DNA of 52,348 bases from a virus. Within the stretch, counting starts at the first letter, position 1. Each line of letters starts with the position of its first letter. The notes under the pieces were generated by a model. The model was not told where the DNA came from, searched no databases, and saw only the letters and a list, made by a program, of their open reading frames with translations. The DNA lies in the IMG/VR virus record IMGVR_UViG_3300021197_001620, positions 1 to 52,348 of that record; one strand, written 5' to 3'. Below are positions 50,661 through 52,348 of the stretch, one piece after another. Made by a program: the position numbers and the translations under genes.

Positions 50661-52348
50661 TATGCTTCTCCACTAGCTACTTTTGCGACATAAGTCTTTA
50701 GTGCTGTTGTATCATCTATCATTAGAGTCATCTCCATGCCTTCAAAGAAGTTTTGCACATTTGCCGTAACACTTGTTTGGCTTGCAACGACTCTCTCGCC
50801 TGTGATGCTTGATGCTTTCCCTGCTGTAATTAGGGCAAGGTTTTCAATTGTAGAGCTTACTTTTACGTCTTGACCCATCTTATTGACTTCTTCAACCATT
50901 GCTTTCACGGACGCCAAAGCACCTTCGTGATTTCCAGTCACTATGCTTGCCATCGCTTCAGCAGCTCTGGCTTCAAACTGAGCGGTCTCTTCGTTGGTTC
51001 CGTTGATAGCAGAAAAAACACTTGCAACTGAAGTTGCTACTTTCTCAAAGACTCCACCAATCGAGTCGACAATGGCTGCTATGCCATAATACATTGCTGC
51101 CATTGCTAAACCCACTAGTGCTATACTTCCTACAATTGCCACTACTCCAAGTGCAACTGCTCCAAGAGCACTGGCAAATGCTGCAACCGGACCAGTAGCG
51201 GCAGTAGCAGCAGTCCCTGTGGCAGTTATTCCGGTTGCAGCCGCGCTGCTCCCTAGGCCGATAGCTGGTAAAATGGTACTTCCGAATAGTGAAAAACCAG
51301 CAAACGCTAGTTTCAAAATCGGCCACATCAACACAAATCCACTAAAAGCAGAGACAACGGCCGCTAAAGCTTCTTTGTCTTCTGTGTCCATTGATTTAAA
51401 GAAATCTGTCATTGCTTTGGCTCCGCTTTCCAACGTTTTCAGAAACGGTTCGAGAGCAACAACGAGTTCTGCGCCAAGTTTCTTGAATTGATCCATAACA
51501 GGGACAGTCTTTGCAACGGCATCGTCGAGTTTCTTTTGAGCGTTCGCTGAAGCGTTTAGTTTTCTTTCATTTTCGTCGTAAGCTTCAAGAGACATTCCGA
51601 AGATTTTATTGGCTTCTGCCATATCTGTGATCCCTACAGAGTTTGCGATTGCCTTCTGAGTGAAACGATCCATGTCTTGGAAAGCGACACCTTGCGATTG
51701 CACAGACTCAACAAGCATTCGAATTCGCTCATCTTCCGTTGCCATCAGCATTTCAGTTGTTGACAATTGAGTTCCAAGAAGAGCATTTAGTTTTCCAGCA
51801 CCTTCTGCAGCACCAGCAAATGTATCGAACTTCGAAGCAATTCCCAATAAAGTTGAAACCTCGACTCCGGAAGCCCTAGCAGCAGCAGCAATTCCTTTGA
51901 ACACGTCAACAGCCTCTCGACCATAAACCATCAATGTTGAGAGAGATGCATTGAAGTCTTTCGTCATCTTTGCTGCACTAATTCCAATTGACGCACCAGA
52001 CATTGCAAGTTCGGTTTGCATGTTCATCGACTCGTCGGCCGTCATTCCGAGAGCTTGATTGAAGTTTTGAAAGATAGAGGCCGAATCTGAAGTTGCAACT
52101 CCAAGCTTCTCCATTTTTGCGACATTCAATGCTAGACTTGCTTGAGTTGCTTTTGACATCGATGTGAAGTTTGATGTCTGGTCGACCAATGTTCCAATGG
52201 CTTTTCCGGCGTCATCCATTGAGACTCCAAACAGGTTTCCTTCGCGACCGACCTCGTAGAGAGTACCTCTGAACTTATCTCCTTGACCTGTTGCGGCAGC
52301 AAGAGATGCTTGAGCTTTGTCGAAGTTTGTGAATAGTTCGATTGAGTT
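50660..52348 (-). CDS. Tail tape measure protein, 5-prime part beyond the window (at least 563 aa)
   Basis: The reading frame is open to the window edge: residues before the first in-window ATG (52219) continue in frame (NSIELFTNFDKAQASLAAA). The visible part has long helices (QMQTELAMSGASIGISAAKM-type repeats) and a hydrophobic stretch with several membrane-like segments (LMWPILKLAFAGFSLFG, ALGVVAIVGSIALVGLAMAA), as is usual in tape measure proteins that insert in the host membrane on DNA entry. The C-terminal 120 residues are helical and less hydrophobic. It sets tail length and lies directly before tail genes. Confidence 0.75.
   Translation of the reverse strand, partial: NSIELFTNFDKAQASLAAATGQGDKFRGTLYEVGREGNLFGVSMDDAGKAIGTLVDQTSNFTSMSKATQASLALNVAKMEKLGVATSDSASIFQNFNQALGMTADESMNMQTELAMSGASIGISAAKMTKDFNASLSTLMVYGREAVDVFKGIAAAARASGVEVSTLLGIASKFDTFAGAAEGAGKLNALLGTQLSTTEMLMATEDERIRMLVESVQSQGVAFQDMDRFTQKAIANSVGITDMAEANKIFGMSLEAYDENERKLNASANAQKKLDDAVAKTVPVMDQFKKLGAELVVALEPFLKTLESGAKAMTDFFKSMDTEDKEALAAVVSAFSGFVLMWPILKLAFAGFSLFGSTILPAIGLGSSAAATGITATGTAATAATGPVAAFASALGAVALGVVAIVGSIALVGLAMAAMYYGIAAIVDSIGGVFEKVATSVASVFSAINGTNEETAQFEARAAEAMASIVTGNHEGALASVKAMVEEVNKMGQDVKVSSTIENLALITAGKASSITGERVVASQTSVTANVQNFFEGMEMTLMIDDTTALKTYVAKVASGEA

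Overview
This window is a piece of a large lytic tailed-phage genome, or of a closely related provirus. Every convincing protein gene lies on the minus strand. Genes are packed head to tail with ATGA-type stop/start overlaps and strong GGAG-type ribosome binding sites. The gene content points the same way: replication genes (family C and family A polymerases, DnaB-like helicase, RecA/UvsX-like recombinase, flap nuclease, gp32-like SSB), nucleotide metabolism (class II ribonucleotide reductase, ThyX, dUTPase, glutaredoxin), lysis genes, and a tail module (tape measure, gp53-like LysM protein, large baseplate-hub-like protein) that suggests a contractile-tailed T4-like relative. The sequence looks moderately AT-rich. 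The host cannot be named; a marine Gram-negative host is only a guess from the type of accessory genes. No integrase or IS element was seen.

Layout, from high to low coordinates (the direction of transcription): 52.3-44.5 kb is the tail/baseplate module. 44.4-40.6 kb holds a short family A polymerase, small SH3-like proteins, a divergent tubulin/FtsZ-like GTPase, a 25-residue membrane peptide and a tRNA-like element. 40.2-32.7 kb holds the SSB, a ClpP-like protease, a lipoprotein, the recombinase, flap nuclease, DnaB-like helicase and class II RNR. 32.6-25 kb holds an HNH endonuclease whose ribosome binding site lies in a hairpin, a histone-H1-like protein, GroES, ThyX, a J-domain protein and a cassette of lysine-rich proteins that share an N-terminal leader. 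24.9-15 kb holds UvsE, the family C polymerase, a ParB-like protein and an adenine methyltransferase. 15-5 kb holds dUTPase, an acidic coiled protein, a vanadium-dependent haloperoxidase, an amidase endolysin, a second ClpP-like protease, GroEL and an XhlA-like membrane protein. 5-0 kb holds glutaredoxin, a HETGH zincin, a cupin, two exported proteins (one a trypsin-like protease) and small SH3-like proteins around a 530-base non-coding locus with five direct repeats.

Transcription appears to be driven by at least sixteen near-identical host sigma-70-type promoters. Most carry TACTTGACA, and all have a spacer of exactly 17 bases before a TATAAT-like box, usually with an extended -10 (TGT). 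Several rho-independent terminators separate the units. The points most worth attention are: (i) the phage-encoded vanadium haloperoxidase; (ii) the leader-bearing lysine-rich cassette, which looks like capsid-targeted internal head proteins; (iii) the tubulin/FtsZ-like gene with an internal promoter driving an overlapping out-of-frame gene; (iv) the five-copy repeat locus; (v) a dispersed family of about ten to fourteen GDLV-type SH3-like mini-proteins.
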